Of a DNA stretch of 64,000 bases, positions 43,772 through 53,277 are shown piece by piece. Numbering within the stretch: the first letter of the stretch is position 1; every line of letters starts with the position of its first letter. The stretch is taken from positions 59,591 to 123,590 of the forward strand of contig CAVRHY010000013.1 in assembly GCA_963721105.1 (NCBI GenBank). Direction: 5' to 3'. The DNA comes from Thermohalobaculum sp963721105. GTDB lineage: Bacteria; Pseudomonadota; Alphaproteobacteria; Rhodobacterales; Rhodobacteraceae. Below the pieces are notes generated by a model. It made no database searches, was not told the origin of the DNA, and saw nothing but the letters and a program-made list of their open reading frames with translations. The translations under genes were made by a program, and so were the position numbers.

Positions 43772-44610
43772 CGGGGGGCGCTATCCGGGCCGACCTGCTG
43801 CGGGAGGCCACAATGAGGCTGGCCCGCGCCGGCGTCCCCGACCCGGCCCGCGATGCGCGGCTGGCGCTGCGCTGGGCGGCCGGGCTGGACGGCGCGGCGC
43901 TGGGCGCGGCGCTGGACGCGCCGGCAGGCGCCGACGAGGCGGCGCGCTTTGCCGGAGCGATCGCCCGGCGGGCGGCGCGCGAGCCGCTGAGCCACGTCAC
44001 CGGCAGCCGCGTGTTCTGGGGCCGCGAGTTCGGCGTCGGGCCCGAGGTGCTGGACCCGCGCCCCGAAACCGAGGTGCTGGTCGGCGAGGCGCTGCACGGC
44101 GGCCCGGTCGCGCGCGTGCTGGACCTCGGCACCGGCTCCGGCTGCCTGCTGGTGACGCTGCTGGCCGAGTGGCCCGGGGCGACGGGCCTCGGCACCGACA
44201 TTTCGCCCGGCGCCCTGGCCCGGGCGCGCTCGAATGCCGATCTCCTTGGCGTCGGTGACCGGGCCGCTTTCGCTCTCGCCGATTGGACCGAGGGTATCCA
44301 GGGCAGCTTCGACCTGATCGTGTCGAACCCGCCCTATGTCGCCGAAGCCGAGATGGCGGGTCTGGATCCCGAGGTTCGCGAGCACGAGCCGCGGATCGCC
44401 CTGACGCCGGGTGGTGACGGGCTGGATGCCTATCGCTCGATCGCGACCGGTATCAGGGGGTTGATGGCGCCGGGAGCGCGGCTGATGGTCGAGATCGGCC
44501 CCACCCAGTCGCATGCGGTCGCGGCGATCCTGGCCGCGGGCGGGCTGCGGGTGACGGCGATCATTCCCGATCTCGACCAGCGGACACGTGTCGTCGTCGC
44601 ACGGGAATGA
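43768..44610 (+). CDS. prmC: release factor glutamine methyltransferase
   Basis: 280-residue enzyme methylating the GGQ glutamine of release factors. The N-terminal helical domain binds the factor; the SAM loop is VLDLGTGSGCLLVTLL and the catalytic NPPY motif is at residues 187-190 (IVSNPPYVAEAEM). The start is GTG 43768, overlapping the prfA stop. A later ATG (residue 16, 43813) would cut into the N-terminal domain. Confidence 0.95.
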   Translation: MTGGAIRADLLREATMRLARAGVPDPARDARLALRWAAGLDGAALGAALDAPAGADEAARFAGAIARRAAREPLSHVTGSRVFWGREFGVGPEVLDPRPETEVLVGEALHGGPVARVLDLGTGSGCLLVTLLAEWPGATGLGTDISPGALARARSNADLLGVGDRAAFALADWTEGIQGSFDLIVSNPPYVAEAEMAGLDPEVREHEPRIALTPGGDGLDAYRSIATGIRGLMAPGARLMVEIGPTQSHAVAAILAAGGLRVTAIIPDLDQRTRVVVARE

Positions 44611-44641
44611 GGGAAATCACCTACTTGGAGCGATTTCCAGG

Positions 44642-44713
44642 TTGTGAAGCCGCGAAAACGCGGTATATGGGAGATGTCGCGGCCGTCAGCGTTGACTGAG
44701 CGGAATTTTTCGC
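44642..44713 (+). promoter_or_regulatory. candidate promoter and operator region of the DUF4167 gene
   Basis: TTGTGA (44642-44647), 16 bases, TATATG (44664-44669), with the inverted repeat CCGCG-AAAA-CGCGG in the spacer (44650-44663). At 44692 a TTGACT is followed by GCGGAATTTTTCGC (44700-44713), a near match to the palindrome before ldtR. Confidence 0.35.
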
Positions 44714-44837
44714 TGGAAAGCGCCGGGACTACGCATCAGCAACGCTGCGAAGTATTCCCGAACTGCCTGGGCCGGTGGCCCTGCGAGGGTCGAGCACCGC
44801 ATGGATGCGACAGTATGATCAGTAGAGATCGAAACGA

Positions 44838-45552
44838 ATGAGATCAGCACAGAAGAATAACCGGTCGCGCGGCCGCGGCAGTCGCAAGGGTGGCGGCGGC
44901 GGTGGAGGCGGTAACGTCACCAACCGCGTCTATGACAGCGCCGGGCCAGAGGGGAAGGTGCGCGGCACCCCCCAGCAGATCATCGACAAGTACCTCTCGC
45001 TGGCGCGTGACGCCCAGACAAGCAACGACCGCGTCGTGGCCGAAAACTTCCTGCAGCACGCCGAGCACTATCAGCGGCTGCTGATGCAGGCCACGGCGCA
45101 GCAGGAGCAGAACCGGCGCGACCAGACCAACTCCGGCCAGGACGACGACGGCGATGATCGCGACGACCGTGATGACGGGACATCGGGACAGCCGCGACAA
45201 CCGTGAGGCCGGCCGTGATGGCGGGCGTACCGGCGGCCGCGATGGCGCGCGTGACGGAGCGCGTGACGGGGGGCAGGGCGATCGGCGCCAGCAGCCGCAG
45301 GAACACCGCCATGCCGGGGATGACGACGGCGATGGCGTATCGGACACCGGCGAGATCGGCGGGATGACGATGATCGATTCCGGCCGACCCGGCGGCGAGG
45401 ACCTGCTGGTCGTCTCCGAGGACCCCGCGCAGAGCCAACCGCGCCGCAACGGCGAAGGCCGCCGCCGGCGCCCGCGCCGCGACGCCGATGCCGCGAAGGA
45501 CACTGGCCCCGCCGAGGCGGACCAGTCTGCCGGCGCCCAGCAGGAGAACTGA
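44838..45552 (+). CDS. DUF4167 domain protein, probable frameshift in the variable tail
   Basis: The N-terminus is diagnostic: MRSAQKNNRSRGRG with a glycine run, then the conserved core NRVYDSAGPEGKVRGTPQQIIDKY and DRVVAENFLQHAEHYQRLL. Function unknown; the tail is low-complexity. As written, the frame stops at 45206 (122 aa). If one G of the GGG near 45178-45180 is surplus, it continues in the neighbouring frame as RDNREAGRDGGRTGGRDG to TGA 45552 (237 aa), the usual kind of basic/acidic tail, including EDLLVVSEDPAQ. The coding-like tail favours the long form. It ends 3 bases from rsmA, which converges. Confidence 0.8.
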
Positions 45553-45555
45553 TCG

Positions 45556-46470
45556 TCAGTTCGCCTGCCCCTCTCCGCCTGGAGAGGCATCTCGGGATTT
45601 GCGGCCCGATAGCCCGAACGGGCGTTCCGACCCCGCCGGCAGCTTCCGCGCGAGCGCCAGGAACTCGTCGATCGACAGGCTCTCGGCCCGCCGGGTCGGG
45701 TCGATGCCGCAGGCGGCCAGCAGGCCGATCGGGTCCGCCGCGACCCCCTTGAGCGACTGGCGCAGCATCTTGCGCCGCTGCGCGAACGCGGACGCAGTCA
45801 GCGCCTCGAGTCGCGCCGGGACGACCCCCTCCGGTTGCGCCGCCGGGGTGACGTGGACCACGGCCGAGGTCACCTTGGGCGGCGGCGTGAAGGCGCGCGG
45901 CGAGACCTCGAAGGCGATGCGCGCCCGCGCGCGCCACTGGCTCAGCACCGACAGCCGGCCATAGGTCTTCGAGCCCGGCGGCGCGACGATGCGCTCGGCG
46001 ACCTCGCGCTGGAACATCAGCGTCAGCGACTGCCACCATGGCGGCCACACCGCCCCGCCCATCCAGCCGACAAGCAGCGCCGTGCCGACATTGTAGGGCA
46101 GGTTGGCGACGATGCGCGCCGGGCCGGACAGGTGCGGGCGCGGGTCGACTTCCATCGCGTCGCCCTCGATCACCGTCAGCCGGCCCGGCCAGTGCGCGGC
46201 AATCTCGTCCAGCGCCGGCAGGCAGCGGCTGTCGCGCTCGATCGCGACGACGCGGGCGCCGCCGGCCAGCAGCGCGCGTGTCAGCCCGCCGGGGCCGGGG
46301 CCGACCTCGACGATTTCGGCACCCTCCAGCGGACCCGAGGCGCGGGCGATGCGCGCCGTCAGGTTCAGGTCCATCAGGAAGTTCTGGCCCAGCGACTTGC
46401 GCGCGCTGAGGCCGTGGCGGGCGATGACCTCGCGCAGCGGCGGCAGGCCGTCCGGGGCCGGGTCGCTCAC
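45556..46470 (-). CDS. rsmA: 16S rRNA (adenine1518/1519-N6)-dimethyltransferase
   Basis: 304-residue KsgA-type enzyme dimethylating two adenines of the 3' hairpin of 16S rRNA. SAM-binding motif IVEVGPGPGGLTRALL; adenine-binding motif NLPYN in IVANLPYNVGTALL; N-terminal KSLGQNFLMDLNLTARI; C-terminal AFAQRRKMLRQSLKG. GTG 46470 overlaps the pdxA stop (GTGA). Last gene of the lptF-to-rsmA operon. A tail of about 20 residues after the domain is variable. Confidence 0.96.
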   Translation of the reverse strand: MSDPAPDGLPPLREVIARHGLSARKSLGQNFLMDLNLTARIARASGPLEGAEIVEVGPGPGGLTRALLAGGARVVAIERDSRCLPALDEIAAHWPGRLTVIEGDAMEVDPRPHLSGPARIVANLPYNVGTALLVGWMGGAVWPPWWQSLTLMFQREVAERIVAPPGSKTYGRLSVLSQWRARARIAFEVSPRAFTPPPKVTSAVVHVTPAAQPEGVVPARLEALTASAFAQRRKMLRQSLKGVAADPIGLLAACGIDPTRRAESLSIDEFLALARKLPAGSERPFGLSGRKSRDASPGGEGQAN

Positions 46471-47489
46471 GCCGCCTGCGCCCGGGCGGCGGCCATCTCG
46501 GCGGCCAGCCGCAGCGCCTCGACCAGGCTGGTCGGGTCGGCGCGCCCGGTGCCCGCGATGTCGTAGGCGGTGCCGTGGTCGGGCGAGGTGCGCACGAAGG
46601 GCAGGCCCAGCGTGACGTTGACCCCGCGTGCGAAGTCCAGCGTCTTGATCGCCACCAGCCCCTGGTCGTGGAACATGGTCAGCGCCGCGTCGTAGCGGGC
46701 GCGCGCGGCCGGGTGGAACATCGTGTCGGCGGGCAGCGGGCCGGCGATCTCCAGGCCCTCGGCGCGCAGGCGGTCGAGCGCCGGGATGATCGTCTCGATC
46801 TCCTCGCGGCCGATGGCGCCGCCCTCGCCGGCATGCGGGTTCAGCCCCGACACGGCCAGCCGCGGCCGGGCAATGCCGAAGTCGCGGGCCAGCGAGGCGT
46901 GGACGATGCGCGCCGTCTCTTCGATCAGCGCGCCCGTCAGCAGGCGCGGCACCTCGGCCAGCGGCACGTGGATGGTCACCGGGACGACGCGGAGGCCGGG
47001 GGCTGCCAGCATCATCACCGTGCGCGGCACGCCGCCCAGGTAGCCGAGATACTCGGTATGGCCGGGGAAGGCGAAGCCGGCGCCGTCCTGCAGCAGCTTC
47101 TTGCTGATCGGGTTCGTCACGACGCCGGCGGCGCGGCCGGCGCGGGCCAGCGCCACGGCTCGGTCGATGGACTCGATGCTGGCGGCCGCGTTGGCCGGCT
47201 CGGGCACGCCCGGGCGGGACGGCGCGGCGAGGCCGAGCGGCAGCACCGGCAGGGCGCGGGCGAAGACGGCGGCCGCCTGCTCCGGCGCCTCGATGGTTAC
47301 GACGGCGTCGGCCGGGTCCGAGGCGATGCCGCGCAGCCGGTCAGGGTCGTCGATGACGAAGAAGACCGGCACCGCGTCGCGCCGCCGCCAGGCGGCCAGC
47401 GCGATCTCGCCGCCGATGCCGGCGGGGTCGCCCATGGTCAGCGCGAGCGGCGGCAGCGCGCGCGCCTCCGGCGCGGGGGAAAGGCTCAC
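46467..47489 (-). CDS. pdxA: 4-hydroxythreonine-4-phosphate dehydrogenase
   Basis: 340-residue metal- and NAD-dependent enzyme of vitamin B6 synthesis. Signatures: LALTMGDPAGIGGEI, TNPISKKLLQDGAGFAFPGHTEYLG, metal histidines in GLNPHAGEGG and MFHDQGLVAIKTLDF, and SPDHGTAYDIAGTGRADPTSL. The start is GTG 47489, overlapping the surA stop by the GTGA arrangement. Confidence 0.97.
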   Translation of the reverse strand: MSLSPAPEARALPPLALTMGDPAGIGGEIALAAWRRRDAVPVFFVIDDPDRLRGIASDPADAVVTIEAPEQAAAVFARALPVLPLGLAAPSRPGVPEPANAAASIESIDRAVALARAGRAAGVVTNPISKKLLQDGAGFAFPGHTEYLGYLGGVPRTVMMLAAPGLRVVPVTIHVPLAEVPRLLTGALIEETARIVHASLARDFGIARPRLAVSGLNPHAGEGGAIGREEIETIIPALDRLRAEGLEIAGPLPADTMFHPAARARYDAALTMFHDQGLVAIKTLDFARGVNVTLGLPFVRTSPDHGTAYDIAGTGRADPTSLVEALRLAAEMAAARAQAA

Positions 47490-48460
47490 CGCACCTCGAT
47501 CAGGGCGTCGCGGCGCATCTCCTGCAGCAGGCCGTCGGCCAGCCGCGAGCTGCGCTGGTTGACGAGCTGGTTGCGCATCGCGGCGCGCGTCTGGTCGTCG
47601 GCGGTCGCCTGCCCGTCCGCGCTGCGCTTGTCGACGAGCTTGAGGATCGAGATGCCGCCCGACACGGGCAGCGGGCGCGAGACCTGGCCGACCTCGAGCT
47701 GGCCGAGCGCGGCGCGCAGATCGGCCGGCATGCGTTCGGTCGAGACCCAGCCGACCTCGCCACCCCGCGCCGCGCTCGGCGCCCTGGAGTAGCGGGCCAC
47801 CGCCGCGCGGAAGTCGCCGCCCTTGCTGAGCGACCTGTAGAGCTGGTCTGCCAGCGCCCGGGTCTGCGCCGGGCTGCGGCCGGCGTCTTCGAGCGGCAGG
47901 CCGATCTCGAGGATCTGGTATTCGGCGCCGCCGCGGTTGCCCTGCAGCGCCAGCTCGGAGTCGATCTCGGCATCGCCCGGCTCGATGCGGTTGGCGAAGC
48001 GGGCGCGGACCACCTGCACCCAGGCGATCTCGGCGCGCGCCATGTCGTCGATCGCCTGCTTTGCCACGCCCCGCTTGCTCAGCAGCGCCCGGAACGCGTC
48101 GGGCGTCATTCCGGACCGGCGGGCGTATTCCTCGACACCTGCCTGGACCATGTCGGGCGTCACGTCGATGCCGGCCTGCCTGGCCGCCTGGACCTTCAGC
48201 TTCTCGTCGACGAGCTGGTCCAGCGCTTCAGAGCGCAGCGCGTCGGCGCCGGTCGACGGATAACCGAGCGCTGCGAGGATCTGCATCCGCTGCGCCAGGT
48301 CGTAGCCGGTGATGACCTGGTCGTTGACGATCGCGACCGGTCGGAACGGCGTCTGCACGGCGCCGGGCGTCTGCGCGGCCGCCACCCCGGCCGCAAGTCC
48401 GATGACCGACCCCGGCCCGGCGATCGCCGCCACCAGCGCGAGCAGAACCCTCAACCGCAT
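47486..48460 (-). CDS. surA: peptidylprolyl isomerase/chaperone SurA
   Basis: 324-residue periplasmic chaperone for outer-membrane proteins. A signal peptide precedes TPFRPVAIVNDQVITGYDLAQR, the SurA N-terminal core. One parvulin domain follows (ILEIGLPLEDAGR...GGDFRAAVARYSRAPSAARGGEVGWVSTERM...VSRPLPVSGGISILKLVDKR). There is only one parvulin domain; E. coli has two, but single-domain forms are common in alphaproteobacteria. The start at ATG 48460 overlaps lptD by ten bases. Confidence 0.92.
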   Translation of the reverse strand: MRLRVLLALVAAIAGPGSVIGLAAGVAAAQTPGAVQTPFRPVAIVNDQVITGYDLAQRMQILAALGYPSTGADALRSEALDQLVDEKLKVQAARQAGIDVTPDMVQAGVEEYARRSGMTPDAFRALLSKRGVAKQAIDDMARAEIAWVQVVRARFANRIEPGDAEIDSELALQGNRGGAEYQILEIGLPLEDAGRSPAQTRALADQLYRSLSKGGDFRAAVARYSRAPSAARGGEVGWVSTERMPADLRAALGQLEVGQVSRPLPVSGGISILKLVDKRSADGQATADDQTRAAMRNQLVNQRSSRLADGLLQEMRRDALIEVR

Positions 48461-50637
48461 CCTTTACCTCCACCGAACAAACCGGGCCCGCGTTTCTCGA
48501 GATCGACGTCGGTCGTCCCGAGCGTCAGCAGTCTGACGTTGATGCCGAACGATGTCGAGGCCGGCGCATCCTCGATATCGGTGAAGCGCCGGCGCAGGAA
48601 CATGTCGATGGCAGCACATTCGTTCTGGTAGGTCAGCTGCCCGCCGAGCACGACGAACTCGTCCGCCACGAGGTCGCGCTGCACCAGGCCCGAGATCGAC
48701 CAGTTGCGCGTCAGGTGCAGCCCGGCGGCGGCGCTGACCTCCTCGCGATCGCTCGGCGCGCCGTTCTGCGGATCGGCCTGCAGATAGGTGTAGTTCGCCG
48801 ACATCTCGACCGGGTTGAAGTCCAGCGCGCCGAAGAACTCGTTCTGGCGGATCGAGCCGTCGTCGTCGACACGCATGCGGTGGCGAATGACGACGTAGGG
48901 GTCCCAGCTCGTCTGCCAGGAAGCGACCCAGTCGGACGACGTGCCGCGCAACCCCAATTCCGGCGAGAACTGGCGGACGTCGTCCAGCCGGAAGACGCGG
49001 CCGACCGATGCGTCGAAGCGCAGCCCGCCGTCGCTGACGCGGTCATAGCGCAGCAGGACGTTCAGCCGAGGCCCGTCCTCGAAATTGTCGATGCCCGAGA
49101 AATGGTTGACGTCGATGACGTTCAGATCGTCGAACTCGGTGACGAGACTGTCCTCGACGGGGATATCGGGGTCGTTGTCGCCGTAGGGCGCGACGATCGC
49201 CTGGACCACCGGCTCGATGATGTGGCGGACTCTGCTGTTCTCGGGCTCCCAGATCAGCGGATAGCGCAGCTCGAGCCCGGCATGTCCGCTGATCCGGCCC
49301 GTCTGCCCGTCGGGGATGGTCGGGTCGTGCTGGACCGAATAGAGGTCGCCGCGCACCTGCGCGAAGCCGGTCAGGTCCAGCCCGACCGGCAGCACCGTCT
49401 CGCGCTCCCAGTCCGCGCCGAGCGTGATGCGGGTCGAGTCGCTGCCGTTGTTGCGCGCCAGGATGTAGCCCGAGGTGAAGAGGCCGAAATCGCCGCCGAG
49501 CCAGGGCTCGGGCGTTTCCCAGCGCGCCTCCATGACCGGCAGGGCGAGCGGGATCTTCCCGGCCGGCTCGTTGTCCCGCAGGCTCTGGAAGCGCAGCGCC
49601 GTGACGTCGAAGAAGTCGTCCTTGCGCCAGCGCCGGACGAAGGCCTCGCTCGTCAGCCGGTCGTCGTAGTCGTATTCGTAGCGGCGCAGGAAGGCGTCGT
49701 CCGAGGCGATCGTGATGCCCCAGCCGGCCTCGATCCCGGCGCCGATGTCGAACAGGCCCGCGGTGTCGACGAAGCCGTGAAACTCGTCGTCGCCGGAATA
49801 GTCGTTCCAGGTGACGCTGCCGCCAAAGTTCATGTCGCCGGCGCGGAACTTGCGGCGATAGTTCAATTCCAGCAGCGGCCCGTCGTTCGTCGTGCCGAAG
49901 GGCGTGACGGTCAGGTCGGAATAGGGGTCGATGACCCAGTAGTACGGCACCTTCAGCCCGTAGCCGAAGGTCGACGAGCTGAGGAAGGACGGCACGAGGA
50001 AGCCGCTGGTCCGATCGACGGACGGGTCGGGATGCCGGAAGTAGGGCAGCCAGGCGACCGGCACGCCGAAGACCAGGAAGGTCGCGTTCTCGTAGTGGAT
50101 GACGTGCTCGACCTGGTCGTGGATGACCCGCCGCGCCCTGATCGCCCACAGCGGGGTCGGTTTCGAGGCGCAGACCTCGCAGGGGCTGTAGACGGCCTTG
50201 GACAACGCGTTGTAGCGGTCGTTCACGCGGCGCGCCTCGACGGCGGCCAGCTTGACGTTGCCGGAGATGACCGATTGCGCGCCGCGCACCAGCCCCTCGC
50301 GCAGGTCGGCGTCCAGCTCGGCGGTGTCGGCAAAGACCGTCGCGCCCGACGAGTCGCGCAGCACCAGGTCGCCATCGGCCTGAATCTTGCCGGTCCTGTC
50401 GTCGTAGACGATGCGGTCGGCGGTCAGCGTGCGGTCGCCGTAGTACACCTCGACATTGCCGCTGGCGGTGACGCGCCCGGCCTGGGAGTCGTAGACGACC
50501 TCGTCGGCGACCAGCGCGACCGGCAGGTTTGTGTCGACGGTGATCTGGGCCAGCGCCGGCTGGCCGCCTGCGCTGCCGACCAAGCTCAGGACCAGCGCGA
50601 AGAGAGGCAAGGCACGGCGCAACGCGGATCGTCTCAT
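48451..50637 (-). CDS. lptD: LPS-assembly protein LptD
   Basis: 728-residue outer-membrane beta-barrel that puts lipopolysaccharide into the outer leaflet with LptE. Order: signal peptide; jelly-roll OstA domain (VALVADEVVYDSQAGRVTASGNVEVYYGDRTLTADRIVYD); a cysteine pair (YSPCEVCASKP); FLVFGVPVAWLPYFRHPDPSVDRTSGFLVPSF; then the long alternating-strand barrel. A Cys in NECAAIDMFLRRRF near the end may pair with the first cysteines. It follows lptG by 37 bases. Confidence 0.95.
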   Translation of the reverse strand: MRRSALRRALPLFALVLSLVGSAGGQPALAQITVDTNLPVALVADEVVYDSQAGRVTASGNVEVYYGDRTLTADRIVYDDRTGKIQADGDLVLRDSSGATVFADTAELDADLREGLVRGAQSVISGNVKLAAVEARRVNDRYNALSKAVYSPCEVCASKPTPLWAIRARRVIHDQVEHVIHYENATFLVFGVPVAWLPYFRHPDPSVDRTSGFLVPSFLSSSTFGYGLKVPYYWVIDPYSDLTVTPFGTTNDGPLLELNYRRKFRAGDMNFGGSVTWNDYSGDDEFHGFVDTAGLFDIGAGIEAGWGITIASDDAFLRRYEYDYDDRLTSEAFVRRWRKDDFFDVTALRFQSLRDNEPAGKIPLALPVMEARWETPEPWLGGDFGLFTSGYILARNNGSDSTRITLGADWERETVLPVGLDLTGFAQVRGDLYSVQHDPTIPDGQTGRISGHAGLELRYPLIWEPENSRVRHIIEPVVQAIVAPYGDNDPDIPVEDSLVTEFDDLNVIDVNHFSGIDNFEDGPRLNVLLRYDRVSDGGLRFDASVGRVFRLDDVRQFSPELGLRGTSSDWVASWQTSWDPYVVIRHRMRVDDDGSIRQNEFFGALDFNPVEMSANYTYLQADPQNGAPSDREEVSAAAGLHLTRNWSISGLVQRDLVADEFVVLGGQLTYQNECAAIDMFLRRRFTDIEDAPASTSFGINVRLLTLGTTDVDLEKRGPGLFGGGKGCG

Positions 50638-50674
50638 GCCGGCCCCCCGAATTCCGTTCTGGCCCAGGCTCCTT

Positions 50675-51895
50675 CTAACCGTCCTCTAGATGCAGCAGCA
50701 AGCCCAGAGCGAGCAGCACGGCCGAGAGCGGCGGCGCCCAGGCGGCCAGCTCGACGGGCACCGCTCCGGAGGCGCCCAGCGCGTTGGCGATGTCCGACAG
50801 GAAGAAATAGCCGAATCCCGCGACGACGCAGCCGAGCGCCATGTAGCCGAGGCCCCCGAAGCGCAAGTGACGCATCGAGAAGGCGGCGCCGATCAGCACC
50901 ATGGCGACGAAGACGACCGGCTGCGACAGCAGCCGCAGCCAGTGCAGCCGGTGCCGGTTCGACGAAAAGCCGGATTCGTCCAGCAGCGCGATGAAGCCGG
51001 GCAGCTTCCAGAACCCGATGGTCTCGGGCGGCGCGAAGCTGTCCTGGATGTGCTCGGCGGTCAGGTCGGTCGGAATGGTCATCTCGTCCGTCCTCACCGC
51101 CTGCGTCGCCGCCATCGCCTGCCGGTTGCCGGCCTCGGCGGTGCCGTTTCCAGCGTTCGGCGTCCCGCCCGGCGCCGGGTCCTGCGCCAGGCCCTGCGCG
51201 AGGCCCTGCGTCGGCCCCGGCTTCGGCTCCTGCGCCGTGTCCGCCAGGTTCCAGCGCGAGACGCCGCCAAGGTGCCAGCGGCGGTCGCCCAGCGTCGCAG
51301 TGCGCGCGTTGATGCGGCGGTAGAGCCGGTCGGACCGGTCGAACTGGAAGATCGAGACGTCCCACAGCCGCTCGACGCTGCTGCTGGCGCGCTTTGCGCG
51401 GATGACCGTTTGGCCGTCCGCACCGCCCTGGCGCAGCCACAGGCCCTGTCCCGAGACCGCGAGCCGCGACGAGGTCTGGTCGAAGAAGCGTTGCTGCAGC
51501 GTCTCGAACTTGGTCGCGAAAGCGGAGGCGAGAGGGTTGTAGACCGCAAACGCGAAGACGCCGAGCAGGGCGGCGCAGACCAGCGCCGGCGCGATCAGCC
51601 GCCAGACCGAGACGCCGGCGGCGCGCGTGACGACCAACTCGGACGAGCGCGCCAGCATGGCGAAGGCGGTCATGGCGGCCAGCAGCAGCGTGAAGGGCGC
51701 GGCGGTGATGGTGATCGATGGCGCGTGCAGCAGAGCCATGCCGACCAGGTCGCCGAAACCCGCCAGCCCGCGCGTGTTCGAGCGGATCAGCTCGACGAGG
51801 TCCAGCACGACGACCAGCATGAAGACCGCCGCGAAGGCGCCGAGCATGCTCAGCAGGAAGCGACGGGCAATGTAGAGCGACAGCGTGCCGGGCAT
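50675..51895 (-). CDS. lptG: LPS export permease LptG
   Basis: 406-residue inner-membrane part of the LptB2FG transporter, with helices at both ends and a periplasmic beta-jelly-roll between. YjgP/YjgQ signatures: MPGTLSLYIARRFLLSMLGAF and VTRAAGVSVWRLIAPAL. It is longer than usual because of a Pro/Gln/Ala-rich stretch of about 45 residues within the periplasmic domain (PTQGLAQGLAQDPAPGG). The start overlaps the lptF stop by one base (TGATG). Confidence 0.94.
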   Translation of the reverse strand: MPGTLSLYIARRFLLSMLGAFAAVFMLVVVLDLVELIRSNTRGLAGFGDLVGMALLHAPSITITAAPFTLLLAAMTAFAMLARSSELVVTRAAGVSVWRLIAPALVCAALLGVFAFAVYNPLASAFATKFETLQQRFFDQTSSRLAVSGQGLWLRQGGADGQTVIRAKRASSSVERLWDVSIFQFDRSDRLYRRINARTATLGDRRWHLGGVSRWNLADTAQEPKPGPTQGLAQGLAQDPAPGGTPNAGNGTAEAGNRQAMAATQAVRTDEMTIPTDLTAEHIQDSFAPPETIGFWKLPGFIALLDESGFSSNRHRLHWLRLLSQPVVFVAMVLIGAAFSMRHLRFGGLGYMALGCVVAGFGYFFLSDIANALGASGAVPVELAAWAPPLSAVLLALGLLLHLEDG

Positions 51896-53010
51896 CAGGC
51901 GGCCCCCGGCCGGCGGCGGCGCGGCAGCCTGAGGCCCGAGAGGATCCAGAGCGCGAGGAGGATACCGACGAGCGGCGGCGCGTACATCAGCGGCCAGAGC
52001 GCGGCGGTGCCCGTCACCAGGCTCTTCGCCGCCAGCCCGGCCAGCCGCACGGCCACGCCCGACGCCGCGGCCAGCACGATGCGCCCGGCAAAGCCCTGCC
52101 GGCGAAAGCCGGAGCCGACGACGAAGGCGACCGCAAGGAGCGGCAGCGCCAGCGTGTAGAGTGGCGCGCTCAGCGCCTCGTGCGCCTCGGCGCGGTACTC
52201 GCCGACCCCGCGCGCCCCGGCATCGTCCGCGCTGACCGACAACAGCTCGGGCACGAACATTTCCGAGGGCTTGCGCGCCCGCTCGGCGCCCGGCTCGTCG
52301 AAGGTCGTCAGGTCGTAGGCCAGCTTGTCGAAGCGCAGCACCGAGAGGTCGCTATTGTCCGGCCCGGACATGCTCTGCGCCATGCCGTCGAACATCAGCA
52401 GCCGCGTGCCCTGCTCGTCGCGGACCAGCAGCGCTTTCTCGGCCGTGTAGGTGACCTCGCGATCCGGGTCGCGCTCGTCCTGGACGAAGACGCCCAGCAA
52501 CTCGCCCGAGGGGCCGGTCTCTCGCAGGTAGACGGTGACTCCGTCGAGCGGGTTCAGGAACGCGCCCTCGCGCATGAAGGCGACGGCGACGTCGCCGCGG
52601 ATCTGCGTCACGCGCTCGCGCATCTCGCGCTGGGCCATCGGCATCAGCCCGAGCGTCATCAGGTAGACGACCAGCATGACGGCCAGCGCGAAGACCGTCA
52701 CCGCGCGCAGGATCGCCGTCCCGCTGAGCCCGGCCGCCATCATCACGACGATCTCGGAATCGCTGAACAGCCGGTTGATCGCGTAGAGCACCGCGGCGAA
52801 CAGCGAGATCGGCAGCACGACCGACAGCACCATCGGCAGCAGCAGCAGCGTGAACTCCAGGAAGACCCCGGCCGACTGGCCGTTGTTGACGACGGTGTCG
52901 ATGACGCGCAGCGACTGCGTCAGCCAGATCACGCCGGTAAAGACCAGCACGAAGAACAGGAACGGTCCCAGGATCTGGCGAAAGATGTAACTGTCCAGGC
53001 GGCGCAACAC
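51895..53010 (-). CDS. lptF: LPS export permease LptF
   Basis: 371-residue partner of LptG. N-terminus RRLDSYIFRQILGPFLFFVLVFTGVIWLTQSLRVID; coupling-helix region SEIVVMMAAGLSGTAILRAV; a periplasmic domain; then three helices ending in LVGILLALWILSG. GTG 53010 is chosen because GGAGACC lies directly before it, and the longer open frame (to 53997) runs antisense through pepA. First gene of the operon, divergent from pepA with 267 bases between. Confidence 0.93.
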   Translation of the reverse strand: MLRRLDSYIFRQILGPFLFFVLVFTGVIWLTQSLRVIDTVVNNGQSAGVFLEFTLLLLPMVLSVVLPISLFAAVLYAINRLFSDSEIVVMMAAGLSGTAILRAVTVFALAVMLVVYLMTLGLMPMAQREMRERVTQIRGDVAVAFMREGAFLNPLDGVTVYLRETGPSGELLGVFVQDERDPDREVTYTAEKALLVRDEQGTRLLMFDGMAQSMSGPDNSDLSVLRFDKLAYDLTTFDEPGAERARKPSEMFVPELLSVSADDAGARGVGEYRAEAHEALSAPLYTLALPLLAVAFVVGSGFRRQGFAGRIVLAAASGVAVRLAGLAAKSLVTGTAALWPLMYAPPLVGILLALWILSGLRLPRRRRPGAA

Positions 53011-53277
53011 GGTCTCCGATGGCGGGCCTAGGCCCTGTTTAGCGGAGGCGACGAGCGATCGCCAGCCGCGGCCCGGCGCGATGACGCGACCGTCAGCATG
53101 GTCCCGGCGCTCCGTCCGTATCGGGGCCGTCCATAGATGTGCCGTTCCCGTGTCAACGGCCACCGTTCGCCGCCCGTTCGCGGCGGCGGGTCGCAGGACA
53201 GCGGGCGCCGTGGCGCATAGGGTAGCGCGCGAATCAGCCGTGTCCTTTGTCCTTTCCCCCGCGCAGGAGACCGCCCC

